Assembly (NCBI RefSeq): GCF_016406305.1
Contig: NZ_CP066369.1
Span: forward strand, 1,568,501-1,632,500
Length of the DNA stretch: 64,000 bases
Source: Shewanella putrefaciens
Lineage (GTDB): Bacteria > Pseudomonadota > Gammaproteobacteria > Enterobacterales > Shewanellaceae
Direction: 5' to 3'
Position numbers and translations under genes: made by a program. Every line of letters begins with the position of its first letter. The first letter of the stretch is position 1. The notes beneath the pieces are model-generated. The model saw only the letters and a list, made by a program, of their open reading frames with translations, had not been told where the DNA came from and searched no databases. Below are positions 42,579 to 52,213 of this stretch, piece after piece.

Positions 42579-43466
42579 TTGTCTGCCAACCTGTTATTAC
42601 TGCTTGCCGCCGCCATTTGGGGCTTTGGATTTGTTGCTCAAACCTTAGGCATGGAACATCTCTCACCCTTTGCCTTTAATGGGTTGCGCTTTCTTATTGG
42701 CACCTTCTCCCTAGTGCCATTAGTCTGGTTTTTACATAGACAACATAAAATCCATGTGAGCACACCCAAGGAGTTTGCCATTGGCAGTGGTGTCGTGGGC
42801 TTACTGTTATTTGCGGGGGCGTCATTTCAGCAGGTGGGTTTACTCTATACCACGGCGGCGAATGCCGGATTTATCACCGGCTTATATATAGTGTTAGTGC
42901 CGATCTTGGGGTTGGCACTTAAACATGCCACGGGCGCTAATACTTGGGTAGGCTGTGCCATTGCTGCGCTTGGCCTGTATTTTTTAAGTGTTAAAGAGGG
43001 CATGACCATAGGTTATGGCGATGCGCTGCAGCTAGTCGGCGCCCTCTTTTGGGCGCTGCACATTTTAGCCGTTGATCATTTCGCTAAGCGAATTTCCCCT
43101 GTGTTGCTGGCGATGATGCAATTTTTGGTCTGCGGCGTACTCAGCCTAATGGTGTCGGCGGTGATTGAGGTGACGACCCTCGATGGTGTGCTGGCGGCCT
43201 GGGGTTCGCTTGCCTATGCGGGGCTGATCTCGGTGGGTATAGCCTACACACTGCAGGTTTTGGCGCAAAAGCATGCCCATCCCGCCCATGCCGCGATTAT
43301 TCTTAGCTTGGAAACCGTATTTGCGGCCATAGGCGGCATTCTATTCTTAGGGGAAAGCTTAGGGATCCGCGCCTTGTTTGGCTGTGCCTTAATGTTGCTT
43401 GGTATGTTGATATCCCAAGTGCCGCTGCGGTATTTGATCAAGTCTAGGCACGAGAAAATCAGTTAA
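42579..43466 (+). CDS. EamA/DMT-family transporter
   Basis: A 295-residue protein with about ten membrane helices in two EamA repeats. The N-terminal AAAIWGFGFVAQTLGMEHLSP, the central LLYTTAANAGFITGLYIV and the second-repeat GALFWALHILAVDHFAK are typical of this exporter superfamily. The start codon is TTG at 42579, supported by GAGG seven bases upstream and by the family N-terminus beginning there. Substrate is unknown. It is followed by a very strong terminator. Confidence 0.85.
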   Translation: MSANLLLLLAAAIWGFGFVAQTLGMEHLSPFAFNGLRFLIGTFSLVPLVWFLHRQHKIHVSTPKEFAIGSGVVGLLLFAGASFQQVGLLYTTAANAGFITGLYIVLVPILGLALKHATGANTWVGCAIAALGLYFLSVKEGMTIGYGDALQLVGALFWALHILAVDHFAKRISPVLLAMMQFLVCGVLSLMVSAVIEVTTLDGVLAAWGSLAYAGLISVGIAYTLQVLAQKHAHPAHAAIILSLETVFAAIGGILFLGESLGIRALFGCALMLLGMLISQVPLRYLIKSRHEKIS

Positions 43467-43471
43467 TTTAT

Positions 43472-43511
43472 CGGATAAAACGCCGCGATTTTATTCGCGG
43501 CGTTTTATCCG
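43472..43511. terminator. Strong bidirectional terminator
   Basis: A perfect 17-bp inverted repeat (arms 43472-43488 and 43495-43511) with a 6-base loop, GC-rich at the tip and A/T-rich at the base. It lies between the EamA gene (plus) and the ACT-domain gene (minus) and could stop transcription from both sides. Confidence 0.88.
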
Positions 43512-43554
43512 GCGATTGAGCCCCAGCCTTGTATCTTCGTGGAGTAGGGCGCCT

Positions 43555-44055
43555 TTAGCGGCTCAGTTTATCCAGCACTAAATCGTCACCGAGGGAATAG
43601 AGGGATTGCACCAGTTGGTCCTCTTGGGCAAGATCTGTCAGTCCAAGACCGATAGTCGCCCTAAAGAGGGCAATTCCAGTGTGACCTGCGGTTTCAAATT
43701 GGCTGCTAAATTGCTCAATATTGATCCCCAGCGCCGTGATCCTATTCGAAATATCCAGCACTAATCCGGGTCTATCGTAGGCTACTAGGCTATAGGTTAA
43801 GCGCTTAATGGGTTTTGGGACTATGGCGGTCTTGGAGTAGGTAAGGCTGAGATTGTCTATGCATTCTAGGGCCTCAATCAACTCATCCATCCGCATTGAG
43901 GGGATTTCGAGTAGTAAAATGGCGGCAAAAACCCCGTCGATATGGCGCAGCTCGGAGTCAAGCCAGTTGCCACCATGACGACTTACCGCATGGGCAATTT
44001 GCTCTACTAATCCTTTTCTATCAGGTGCTTGAAGTGTTATTAAGTATCGTAGCAT
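43555..44055 (-). CDS. gcvR: GcvR-like protein with two ACT domains
   Basis: A 166-residue protein made of two ACT domains (about residues 3-75 and 88-160). It starts MLRYLITLQAPDRKGLVEQIAHAVSRHGGNW (broken here into its recognisable parts LRYLITLQAPDR and VEQIAHAVSRHGG). The second domain has SLVAYDRPGLVLDIS and later NIEQFSSQFE. In E. coli GcvR is an ACT-domain protein that binds GcvA and represses the glycine cleavage operon. No gcv gene is near, so that role here is by homology only. Confidence 0.75.
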   Translation of the reverse strand: MLRYLITLQAPDRKGLVEQIAHAVSRHGGNWLDSELRHIDGVFAAILLLEIPSMRMDELIEALECIDNLSLTYSKTAIVPKPIKRLTYSLVAYDRPGLVLDISNRITALGINIEQFSSQFETAGHTGIALFRATIGLGLTDLAQEDQLVQSLYSLGDDLVLDKLSR

Positions 44056-44103
44056 GGCAAATGACTCCTATATTTTTGCAAAAGGCACCTGTTTTAAAAC
44101 TGG

Positions 44104-44132
44104 GTGTAACACAACTGTCATCTTTGCGTCAT
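44104..44132 (+). promoter_or_regulatory. Candidate Pho box upstream of pstC
   Basis: CTGTCAT (44115-44121), a four-base spacer, then GCGTCAT (44126-44132) follow the 7+4+7 layout of a PhoB site. A weaker repeat, GTGTAAC, lies 11 bp further upstream. TATAAT (44132-44137) and TAGAAT (44148-44153) are possible -10 elements. It lies 122 bp before the pstC start. Confidence 0.55.
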
Positions 44133-44254
44133 ATAATCCAACGCACTTAGAATGAAGGATGTTGTTATTGCTCAGTTTACGTTCAAACAGTGTAAGCATA
44201 GCAGTTTACGGATCCTAGCGAAAAACTCACAGGCTTTAATAATAGAGGTTCTTA

Positions 44255-46513
44255 ATGGAAAGTCAGGTCACTCAACCTGGTTCTGCACCGCACAGTATGC
44301 TTAAAGGCGGGCGTTCAAGTCGCAGGGCATTTAAGGATAAAGCGGCTCAAGTCGGAGTCACTATTGGCGGCACTATGGTGTTTGTAGCCCTATTGCTGAT
44401 TTTCTTCTATTTGTTGTACGTGATAAAACCCATTTTCGATAGTGCAGATGTCACACCCGTTAAGAGTGTGGGCTATCAGCATGCCGAGGTAGCGACCTTA
44501 ATGGTGGGCGCCGATGAGCAGAATGAGGTGCTATACCGTGTGGCCGTTGACGGCCAAGTCGACTTTTACAGCGTTATCGACGGTAGCCTAGTTTCTAGCT
44601 TTACTCCGTCGTTGCCTGCGGGCGTGACGGTTACCACTGCCAGCGTTGCCGCGCCGAGTGAACAGCGTTTTGCCCTGGGTTTAAGCAATGGTCAGGCGCT
44701 CGTGATAGGCATTGAGTTTGGTTTAACGTATCCCGATAACAAACGCTTAATCACCCCTAAATTGCGTTATCCCGCCGGTGAAACCCCTATTACTGTGGAT
44801 GAGTCTGGCAGTGGGCTCCATAAACTGAGCTTTACCTATACCTCAGACAAAATGAGCTTTGCCTATCAGGATGATCAGGGTGTTTGGCGTTTGAGCCGCC
44901 TCGAAGGTCAAGAAAATATGATGACCGAAGAAGTGGAATGGACCACAACTAACACCGTCATTCCCGATGCACCAAAGAAAGTGGCACATCAATTGATGAC
45001 CCCTGATCAGCGTCAACTGATGCTGCAAATGGGCAATAAAGTGTTTATCTATAATATCCGTGATGCAGAAAGCATTGATTTAATGCAAGTGATTGATGCG
45101 GAAAAGGATAAGTCTAAGGTCAATAATATTGCTTTACTTGCAGGGGCGAGCTCTATTCTGGTCAGTTATGACACTGGCGTAGTGACTCAGTATTTCCAAG
45201 TGAATGGTCCAAAAGGGCGTTTATACCAAGAAATTCGTGAATTTAACGATCTAGCGCCTATCGCGTCTATTGCCTCCGAGTTTTACCGTAAGAGTTTTGC
45301 CGTAGTTAGCCCTGAGGGCGAATTGTCCCTGCTTTACACTACGAGCCAACGTGAACTGTTTGATGAAAAGTTTGATATTAAAAATCCCGGTGTGATGGGC
45401 TTTACTCCGCGCTCTAACGGCATAGTTGTCGAGGCCGATAAAAAGCTGAATATTTTCCATGTGGAGAACTCACACCCTGAGGTTTCTTGGAGTGCCTTGT
45501 GGAATAAGGTGTGGTACGAGGGATATCCAGAGCCTAAATTTGTGTGGCAATCCACCTCGGGCAGCGATGATTTTGAGGCTAAGTTAAGCCTAATGCCATT
45601 GGCCTTCGGTACTATGAAGGCGGCGTTTTATGCCATGTTATTTGCCGTGCCTTTGTCCATCGCTGGCGCTATCTATACCGCTTATTTTATGTCGCCCAAA
45701 GTGCGCGGCCTTGTTAAACCGACAATCGAAATTATGGAAGCCTTACCGACGGTTATCCTCGGCTTTTTAGCGGGTCTGTGGTTAGCGCCACTGATTGAGG
45801 AGCACCTACCGGGGATCCTGATTTTGCTCATCCTGTTGCCGTCATCCATCTTGACCTCTGCCTATGGCTGGAGCAAGTTGCCCGGCAGATGGAAACAACG
45901 TTTACCCGAGGTTTATCAAGAGCTGATGCTGATCCCAGTGATTTGTTTTGTGGGTTGGTTCTCCTTTGCGATAAGCCCCATGATCGAAGTGGCGCTATTT
46001 GATGGTAACACTCGTCAATTTATCACCAACGAGTTAGGCATCACCTTCGATCAACGTAACGCGCTGGTGGTGGGTATTGCCATGGGCTTTGCGGTGATCC
46101 CAACGATATTCTCGATTGCCGAAGATGCGATTTTCTCTGTGCCTCGCCACCTGTCCAACGGCAGTTTGGCCTTGGGCGCAACGCCTTGGCAGACACTGAC
46201 TCGGGTGGTTTTGCTCACCGCAAGTCCGGGGATTTTCTCGGCGGTGATGATGGGCCTTGGCCGCGCAGTGGGTGAAACTATGATCGTGTTAATGGCAACG
46301 GGCAACACCGCCATCATGGAATGGAGCGTGTTTGAAGGTATGCGTACCCTGGCGGCTAATATCGCGGTGGAAATGCCAGAGTCGGCTATCGGTAGCTCGC
46401 ATTACCGGGTGCTCTTCCTCGCGGCATTTGTGCTGTTCGTCTTTACCTTCTTCTTTAACACCATTGCAGAAGTGGTGAGACAGCGTCTACGTGAACGCTA
46501 TAGCTCGCTGTAA
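44255..46513 (+). CDS. pstC: Phosphate ABC transporter permease PstC, enlarged
   Basis: A 752-residue permease, more than twice E. coli PstC (319). The first membrane helix is at about residues 36-60. A large periplasmic insert of about 370 residues (70-430), with beta-propeller-like repeats such as YRVAVDGQVDFYSVIDG, comes before the permease core. The core (about 440-750) has five or more helices and the ATPase-contact loop NGSLALGATPWQTLTRVVL. This enlarged form is known in several gammaproteobacteria, including Pseudomonas. It imports phosphate with PstA and PstB. The gene opens the pstCAB-phoU operon, behind a candidate Pho box. Confidence 0.9.
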   Translation: MESQVTQPGSAPHSMLKGGRSSRRAFKDKAAQVGVTIGGTMVFVALLLIFFYLLYVIKPIFDSADVTPVKSVGYQHAEVATLMVGADEQNEVLYRVAVDGQVDFYSVIDGSLVSSFTPSLPAGVTVTTASVAAPSEQRFALGLSNGQALVIGIEFGLTYPDNKRLITPKLRYPAGETPITVDESGSGLHKLSFTYTSDKMSFAYQDDQGVWRLSRLEGQENMMTEEVEWTTTNTVIPDAPKKVAHQLMTPDQRQLMLQMGNKVFIYNIRDAESIDLMQVIDAEKDKSKVNNIALLAGASSILVSYDTGVVTQYFQVNGPKGRLYQEIREFNDLAPIASIASEFYRKSFAVVSPEGELSLLYTTSQRELFDEKFDIKNPGVMGFTPRSNGIVVEADKKLNIFHVENSHPEVSWSALWNKVWYEGYPEPKFVWQSTSGSDDFEAKLSLMPLAFGTMKAAFYAMLFAVPLSIAGAIYTAYFMSPKVRGLVKPTIEIMEALPTVILGFLAGLWLAPLIEEHLPGILILLILLPSSILTSAYGWSKLPGRWKQRLPEVYQELMLIPVICFVGWFSFAISPMIEVALFDGNTRQFITNELGITFDQRNALVVGIAMGFAVIPTIFSIAEDAIFSVPRHLSNGSLALGATPWQTLTRVVLLTASPGIFSAVMMGLGRAVGETMIVLMATGNTAIMEWSVFEGMRTLAANIAVEMPESAIGSSHYRVLFLAAFVLFVFTFFFNTIAEVVRQRLRERYSSL

Positions 46514-46572
46514 CGGAGATAAGATAATGACTTTAAATACTATTTCGCCAGTGACCTTGAGAGGTTTGTGCA

Positions 46573-48231
46573 ATGGGTAAGTGGGTAAAATCAGGCTCGC
46601 CATGGATTTGGATGACGGGCGGCGCGGTGAGCATCAGTTTGATTGCAGTACTAGGCTTATTACTGCTGATTGCATGGCGCGGATTAAGCTATTTTTGGCC
46701 TGCGGATATTTATCAATGGGAACTTGAAGATAGCAGCGGAAACCGTTCGACCTTAATCGGTGAAATCTATGATAGGGAAGAAGTCCCCAGCGAGCGTTTG
46801 ATTGCCGCCGGACATGTGTTTAAGCAAGACCCTGGCGAGTTTGTGACGCGTTACTTAGTCAAAACCGGTAACCGTGAATTTGTCGGTCTAGATTTCCGCT
46901 GGATATTAGCGACGGATATTCTTAGCCGCACAACGCCTAGCGACGTTGCCATGATTGAGCGGGCCAAAAACGGTAACTTTTACGGTTATCCCGTGGCCGT
47001 GATTGAAAATGGCAAACGTTTAGATCTAGTGAACGATGCCATTGAATCCTCCCTAGAGGAACATATTGAGCGCGCTGTGGCGTTATCGGATAAAGCGTTA
47101 AAACTGCAGAAGCAAGATATTGGCACTATTAACTATGCGATTGAAAAACTGCGTTTAAAAGAGCGCCGTTACGAGCTAGATGGGGAACTTACCGACAGCC
47201 GTAAGTTAGAGCTGGCTGCGGCGAAGGAGGCATTGCAACAAGATTACCTCGTGCTGGAGAAAGAGCTATTCGCCCTGCGGGACGAAGCGGCCCGTGACTC
47301 TGTGCTTGTCCGCGATATGCGCGGCGTCGAGGTCGAACTTAAGCTAGATACAGTGCTAGATGTCAGCTATGTCAATCACTTAGGTTTAATGGGCAAAATC
47401 AGCCATTGGTTTGTTGGCATGGGGCGTTTTCTGGTGGATGACCCCCGTGAGGCCAACACTGAGGGCGGTGTTTTCCCGGCTATCTTCGGCACTGTTTTCA
47501 TGGTGTTACTGATGGCGGTCATAGTGACGCCATTTGGGGTTGTCGCCGCCATCTATTTGCATGAATACGCGAAGAAAGGCCCTATCACTAAGATGATCCG
47601 CATTGCGGTGATCAACTTAGCGGGCGTGCCATCGATTGTGTACGGTGTGTTTGGCTTAGGCTTCTTCGTTTATATGATGGGTGGTTCAATCGACCAGTTA
47701 TTCTATGCCGAGGCATTACCGGCACCGACCTTTGGTTCGCCAGGGGTGATTTGGTCGGCATTAACCCTAGCGATTTTGACCTTGCCTGTGGTGATAGTCT
47801 CGACCGAAGAAGGTTTGAGCCGTATTCCGAGCGCTGTGCGTCAAGGCAGTTTGGCGCTTGGTGCAACTAAAGCAGAAACCCTGTGGCGGATTGTGATCCC
47901 CATGGCGAGCCCTGCGATTATGACTGGGCTTATTTTAGCGGTTGCCCGCGCCGCCGGTGAAGTGGCTCCGTTAATGCTGGTGGGGGTGGTGAAACTCGCG
48001 CCGACATTACCATTAGATTTAAACTTCCCGTTTGTGCATTTAGAACGTAAGTTCATGCACTTAGGGTTCCATATTTATGATGTGGGCTTCCAGAGTCCTA
48101 ACGTTGAAGCGGCACGTCCTCTGGTATACGCAACGTCCTTCTTGCTAGTGACAGTGATTGTCGCGCTGAACTTGACGGCCATTAGTGTGCGTAACCACTT
48201 ACGTGAAAAATATCGTTCGCTTGAGCATTAA
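46573..48231 (+). CDS. pstA: Phosphate ABC transporter permease PstA, enlarged
   Basis: A 552-residue permease, against 296 in E. coli. Helix one is at about residues 13-36. A periplasmic insert of about 250 residues follows, and part of it (about 155-245) is rich in Glu, Lys, Leu and Arg in a coiled-coil pattern (KALKLQKQDIGTINYAIEKL, then AAKEALQQDYLVLEKELFAL). The permease core begins near 300 and has the contact loop GSLALGATKAETLWRIVIP. It works with PstC and PstB. The start at 46573 is 59 bp after pstC, in the same operon. Confidence 0.9.
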   Translation: MGKWVKSGSPWIWMTGGAVSISLIAVLGLLLLIAWRGLSYFWPADIYQWELEDSSGNRSTLIGEIYDREEVPSERLIAAGHVFKQDPGEFVTRYLVKTGNREFVGLDFRWILATDILSRTTPSDVAMIERAKNGNFYGYPVAVIENGKRLDLVNDAIESSLEEHIERAVALSDKALKLQKQDIGTINYAIEKLRLKERRYELDGELTDSRKLELAAAKEALQQDYLVLEKELFALRDEAARDSVLVRDMRGVEVELKLDTVLDVSYVNHLGLMGKISHWFVGMGRFLVDDPREANTEGGVFPAIFGTVFMVLLMAVIVTPFGVVAAIYLHEYAKKGPITKMIRIAVINLAGVPSIVYGVFGLGFFVYMMGGSIDQLFYAEALPAPTFGSPGVIWSALTLAILTLPVVIVSTEEGLSRIPSAVRQGSLALGATKAETLWRIVIPMASPAIMTGLILAVARAAGEVAPLMLVGVVKLAPTLPLDLNFPFVHLERKFMHLGFHIYDVGFQSPNVEAARPLVYATSFLLVTVIVALNLTAISVRNHLREKYRSLEH

Positions 48232-48264
48232 TCAGCGATTATCCTGAAAGTATTAGGACTGAAT

Positions 48265-49083
48265 ATGATTTCTATAGATTCGACAGCAATGAAAACCAAT
48301 AACTTCGATTTAGCTAACTTAAGCCAAAGCGATACCGCTCTGGAGATCCGTAACTTAGACCTGCGCTATGGTGATAAGCAAGCGCTGTTTAATGTGTCGA
48401 TGAAGATCCCCAAGAAGCAAGTGACGGCGTTTATCGGCCCCAGCGGTTGCGGTAAATCCACCTTACTGCGCTGCATTAACCGCATGAACGACTTAGTCGA
48501 TAACTGCCATATCGACGGCGAAATATTGCTGCACGGTCAGAATATTTACGACAAGAAAATCGATGTGGCCGCACTGCGCCGCAACGTAGGCATGGTGTTC
48601 CAGCGTCCAAACCCATTCCCTAAGTCGATTTATGAGAACGTAGTGTATGGCCTGCGCTTGCAAGGCATTAATAATCGTCGTGAATTAGATGAGGCGGCGG
48701 AGCGTTCACTGCGCGGCGCAGCGATTTGGGACGAAGTGAAAGACCGTCTGCACGATAACGCCTTTGGTTTATCTGGCGGTCAGCAGCAACGTCTGGTGAT
48801 TGCCCGCGCGATTGCGATTGAGCCAGAAGTGTTATTGCTCGATGAGCCCACCTCGGCCCTTGACCCGATCTCAACCTTGACGATTGAAGAGCTGATCACC
48901 GAGCTAAAAACCAAATACACAGTGGTTATCGTTACCCATAACATGCAACAGGCGGCGCGGGTGTCGGATCAAACCGCCTTTATGTATATGGGCGAATTAG
49001 TGGAATACGCCGATACCAATACCATTTTCACTACGCCGAAAAAACGTAAGACCGAAGACTACATTACCGGCCGTTACGGTTAA
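48265..49083 (+). CDS. pstB: Phosphate ABC transporter ATPase PstB
   Basis: A 272-residue ABC ATPase with Walker [10 protein letters not shown], signature LSGGQQQR and Walker [13 protein letters not shown]. The PstB-specific [18 protein letters not shown] block lies between them. It powers phosphate import by PstC/PstA. The 34-bp gap to pstA supports one operon. Length is slightly above E. coli PstB (257) because of an N-terminal extension. Confidence 0.95.
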   Translation: MISIDSTAMKTNNFDLANLSQSDTALEIRNLDLRYGDKQALFNVSMKIPKKQVTAFIGPSGCGKSTLLRCINRMNDLVDNCHIDGEILLHGQNIYDKKIDVAALRRNVGMVFQRPNPFPKSIYENVVYGLRLQGINNRRELDEAAERSLRGAAIWDEVKDRLHDNAFGLSGGQQQRLVIARAIAIEPEVLLLDEPTSALDPISTLTIEELITELKTKYTVVIVTHNMQQAARVSDQTAFMYMGELVEYADTNTIFTTPKKRKTEDYITGRYG

Positions 49084-49156
49084 TCAGTGATCAAATAAAC
49101 GCCACTGTCTAGGCGAGAGCCTAGACCTTGAAACAGTTGAGTAAAAGGTTGGCCAA

Positions 49157-49867
49157 ATGGAAAATATGAATTTAAGTAAGCACATCTCAGGGCAGTTTAC
49201 CGCTGAGCTAGATGATATCCGCAACCGCGTCCTCGCTATGGGCGGCTTGGTTGAACGTCAGTTAGAGCAAGCTATCGATGCCCTAAGTACCTTAGATGCC
49301 GAGCTTGCCCAGCGAGTGATCGATGGCGACCATAAAGTCAATGGCATGGAAGTCTCTATCGACGAAGAATGCACCCGCATCATCGCTAAGCGTCAACCTG
49401 CGGCGAGCGACCTACGTCTGATCATCGCCATTTCCAAATCGATTGCCGATCTTGAGCGTATCGGTGATGCCTGTGTGCGTATTGCCAAAGCCGCATTAGA
49501 TAAGCGTTTGAATAATCAGCAGCCATTATTGGTCAGCATTGAAAATATGGGCCGCCATGCGACCCGTATGTTACATGCGACCCTCGATGCGTTGGCGCGT
49601 ATGGATGCCGATTCCGCACTGGAACTGCATAAGGAAGATGCCAAGCTGGACCGCGAATACGAAGGTATTATCCGTCAATTGATGACCTACATGATGGAAG
49701 ATCCACGTTCTATCCCCGATGTACTCGATGTGCTTTGGGCGGCCCGTGCGGTTGAACGTGTCGGCGACCGTTGTAAAAATATCTGCGAATACATTATCTA
49801 CTACGTCAAAGGCAAAGACGTTCGCCATACTTCCTACGAAGATATGGAAAAGGACATGAAAGGTTAA
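49157..49867 (+). CDS. phoU: Phosphate signalling protein PhoU
   Basis: A 236-residue all-helical protein with the two PhoU repeats. Each carries the metal-binding type motif ([25 protein letters not shown] in the first half, split as [13 protein letters not shown] and [34 protein letters not shown] in the second). It links the Pst transporter to the PhoR/PhoB two-component system and prevents Pho activation when phosphate is plentiful. It lies 73 bp after pstB and is followed by a terminator, so it ends the operon. Confidence 0.93.
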   Translation: MENMNLSKHISGQFTAELDDIRNRVLAMGGLVERQLEQAIDALSTLDAELAQRVIDGDHKVNGMEVSIDEECTRIIAKRQPAASDLRLIIAISKSIADLERIGDACVRIAKAALDKRLNNQQPLLVSIENMGRHATRMLHATLDALARMDADSALELHKEDAKLDREYEGIIRQLMTYMMEDPRSIPDVLDVLWAARAVERVGDRCKNICEYIIYYVKGKDVRHTSYEDMEKDMKG

Positions 49868-49907
49868 GATAAACGCTAACCTGTTGTGTTAAAACCATTT
49901 GCTGAAT

Positions 49908-49946
49908 AAAACGCTCTCCAGTCCCTGTGGAGCGTTTTGCTTTTTA
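49908..49946 (+). terminator. Terminator of the pst-phoU operon
   Basis: AAAACGCTC (49908-49916) pairs with GAGCGTTTT (49930-49938) with a further partial stem inside the loop, followed by GCTTTTTAT. It is 41 bp after the phoU stop. Confidence 0.85.
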
Positions 49947-49989
49947 TAGCTTTTAAAAGTGTATATAAAATAAATACTTAATACTTTGA

Positions 49990-50075
49990 GGTCGTTTATT
50001 TGCGGATTGAGTCAGTGTGTTATTAGCTGAGGGAAAAGCGTCATCTTGCGGGTCTAGCGAACTAATTCGCGCTTG
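49990..50075 (-). pseudogene. 86-bp remnant of a REP-type transposase gene
   Basis: This stretch is nearly identical to 51377-51459, inside the nearby transposase gene, differing by a few substitutions and one 3-4 base gap. The parent region encodes the part around ISSLDPQDDAFPSLNTLAQS. It is therefore a decayed partial copy, in the same orientation as the intact gene. Confidence 0.7.
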
Positions 50076-50120
50076 CGAAACCCGCTCCGTCATTGGCAGC
50101 GGGGCTCGCCTGACGAATAT

Positions 50121-50489
50121 TTACTCTGCATATCCTTTTCGCACTAAGGAAAAACCAACAACACATTTTGATAAACCCTGACCATCTTGATAACGGAATG
50201 CCACCTTCACATTTGGATTATCTAGTGCACCTTGCAATGCAGTTAGATGCTGTTCGGTCAGCACTCGACTGCCACAGGAGGTGCCGCCCCAGCGGTATTC
50301 CTCATAAACACCCGAGGATATTTTGGTGAGTGCTTTACCGTGGTACTGTAAGTAGGTATCTGCGCTGGTTGTGTTTATCTCAAGAAAAACCAAGGGGAAA
50401 GCCTCGGTATCCTCATCAGCCTGCACGCTGGTGGCTAACAGCCCGGAAATAACCGCTGCCGATAAGCCAATTACTTTTGCCAGTTTCAT
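50121..50489 (-). CDS. Small secreted protein, unknown function
   Basis: A 122-residue protein with a clear Sec signal peptide (residues 1-24, ending SVQA). The mature part of about 98 residues has two Cys (in GGTSCGSRV and LSKCVVGFS) that may form a disulfide in the periplasm. I do not recognise a family. GGAGGTC lies just before the start. It sits between a transposase remnant and a 550-bp gap, in an accessory-looking patch. Confidence 0.6.
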   Translation of the reverse strand: MKLAKVIGLSAAVISGLLATSVQADEDTEAFPLVFLEINTTSADTYLQYHGKALTKISSGVYEEYRWGGTSCGSRVLTEQHLTALQGALDNPNVKVAFRYQDGQGLSKCVVGFSLVRKGYAE

Positions 50490-51039
50490 CTTTGACCTCC
50501 ATTTTTATCTGCATTTGATAAATCAGATTAAACGTAGGTCTAAAGTTGTACGCCTGCCAGTTTTGGGACCATTGGTGCGGGCACAGTTTTGGTTAATCTG
50601 TACCATGGATAAGATAAAGTCTAAAAAATTAATATATAAATACAATAGGTAACGACTAACTGACACTTAACTTTACAGCTTCGGAGTAGAGCAGGGGGAA
50701 GTTAAAAATAATTGTAAAACTTTAAGTCTGGTCGCTTAACCACAAGCACATCTTGCTATGCAAGTGTCTAGAAAAAATATGCCTGTATTAAAAAATCCAT
50801 CAGGGCTGTTAGCTCTGGCTGATAGGTGAGCCATGGCATGGATGCAAAAAAGCGGCCATGGGGTGGACGCTAGTCTCGTAAATCGCCGTGGCTTACCATT
50901 CCCTAGATCGGTGTAGCCTGTAAGTTTTAAAGAAAATACGCGAAACGCATTGGGACAAAAACGCGCTGAGTTGTCACGGAATTATCTTCATTTCGGATAA
51001 AAAAATAATCCCAAGAGCTGAATCGTGAGCGTTATGAGC
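50490..51039. other. 550-bp intergenic stretch, nothing recognised
   Basis: This region lies between the secreted-protein gene start and the end of the transposase gene. It is AT-rich in 50,590-50,790 and should hold the promoter of the secreted-protein gene. I see no gene, clear REP element or terminal inverted repeat. It may be decayed sequence linked to the transposase. Confidence 0.4.
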
Positions 51040-52074
51040 CTAAGGGTGTAACGCTTGGCTTGATGCTTTACCTTTACACCATTTCCCGCTGTTGTGCTGC
51101 TTTTTAAACTCGCACATGCTATCCCATCGACCACTTATGCCACTGTATTGACGGCGAAATTCTTTGGCAGAAGTCAACCAAGCATCGGGCGCAATGCCTA
51201 ATTCATTAAGCAGTTTGGGTCGTTGATTATCGATATAACCTTTTTTATCTTGGCGAATCGCTCTGCCTGTCCAATCTATCAGTTCCAGATAATCGGCAAA
51301 ATGAAACGGAATACCAGATTGCTGACTTAGATGTGTTGAACCATCAAATGTGGCGAGGGACAGGTGTGTTGTTTGCGGTCGTTTATTTGCCGATTGAGCC
51401 AGAGTGTTAAGTGAGGGAAAAGCGTCATCTTGCGGGTCTAGCGAGCTAATTCGCTCTTGAATCGATGTAAAATCAGAGGATTGCAAAGAGTCAGCAATGC
51501 CCGCCCTGATTGGATTTAAATCCACATACATCATGCACACCAGCAAAGCTTGCTCATCTAACAGCGCTTGCGATTTAAACCGGCCTTCCCAAAAGGCGCC
51601 TTTACACTCATCTTCACGATTGGCCTTACGAGCAATTTCTTCATTTAAACAGCGCATAAACCAAGATATGCTGGATAAACGCTCATGCCACTCAGCGAGT
51701 AAGTCATCGAGTAGCATGACTTCACCGTCGATTAAAGCATCACCATTCATATACTTAGTGGCGACAGCATGGCCCTTAGTGATTTGGCACCAGCGGCTGA
51801 TAATGTCTTTTTGCGTTAACGATTTCGCCTTCTCGACATTTATTTTAAGCACTAAATGATAGTGGTTACTCATCACCGCATAGGCGCAAATATCGATACA
51901 AAAGATAGCGGACAAGGCTTTGATTTTATCCACAATCCAGCCACGTCTATGCTCGTAACTACGACCAGTGAGTTTATCTTCTCCACACAAAAAAGCCCTA
52001 CGAACACAGCGATTTATCACATGATAGAAAGGCGTCGCATTGGCATCAATTAACTGTCTTCTGGCCGAGGTCAT
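51040..52074 (-). CDS. REP-associated / IS200-like HUH transposase
   Basis: A 344-residue protein of the Y1 (TnpA-REP, RAYT) transposase group. The HUH metal motif is in YAVMSNHYHLVL (about residues 65-76). The likely catalytic Tyr is in MMYVDLNPIRAG, a hallmark block of this group. An early HVINRCVRRAFLCG is also typical. The start at 52074 has GGAG six bases upstream; a GTG at 52086 is the alternative. It is longer than the simplest members (about 165-220) because of a C-terminal extension. Such proteins cut and join single-stranded DNA at REP hairpins. I did not find inverted ends, so it looks like a domesticated single copy. Confidence 0.85.
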   Translation of the reverse strand: MTSARRQLIDANATPFYHVINRCVRRAFLCGEDKLTGRSYEHRRGWIVDKIKALSAIFCIDICAYAVMSNHYHLVLKINVEKAKSLTQKDIISRWCQITKGHAVATKYMNGDALIDGEVMLLDDLLAEWHERLSSISWFMRCLNEEIARKANREDECKGAFWEGRFKSQALLDEQALLVCMMYVDLNPIRAGIADSLQSSDFTSIQERISSLDPQDDAFPSLNTLAQSANKRPQTTHLSLATFDGSTHLSQQSGIPFHFADYLELIDWTGRAIRQDKKGYIDNQRPKLLNELGIAPDAWLTSAKEFRRQYSGISGRWDSMCEFKKQHNSGKWCKGKASSQALHP

Positions 52075-52213
52075 CACAAACTCCACACCGACAAAATTAG
52101 GATAATTTAAAGCCTAGTAGAAGGCGTTGAAAAACACAAAAAGATGTGGCTGTCCCCGCTTTGAAACAGCTCTGTTCGTATCCTGCTAACAGAACTGACA
52201 GATGACACTTTAC

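Noticed and set aside
42353..42616. Minus-strand open frame in the DUF2797-EamA gap
   Set aside because: It runs into the EamA start and has no recognisable product or ribosome site.
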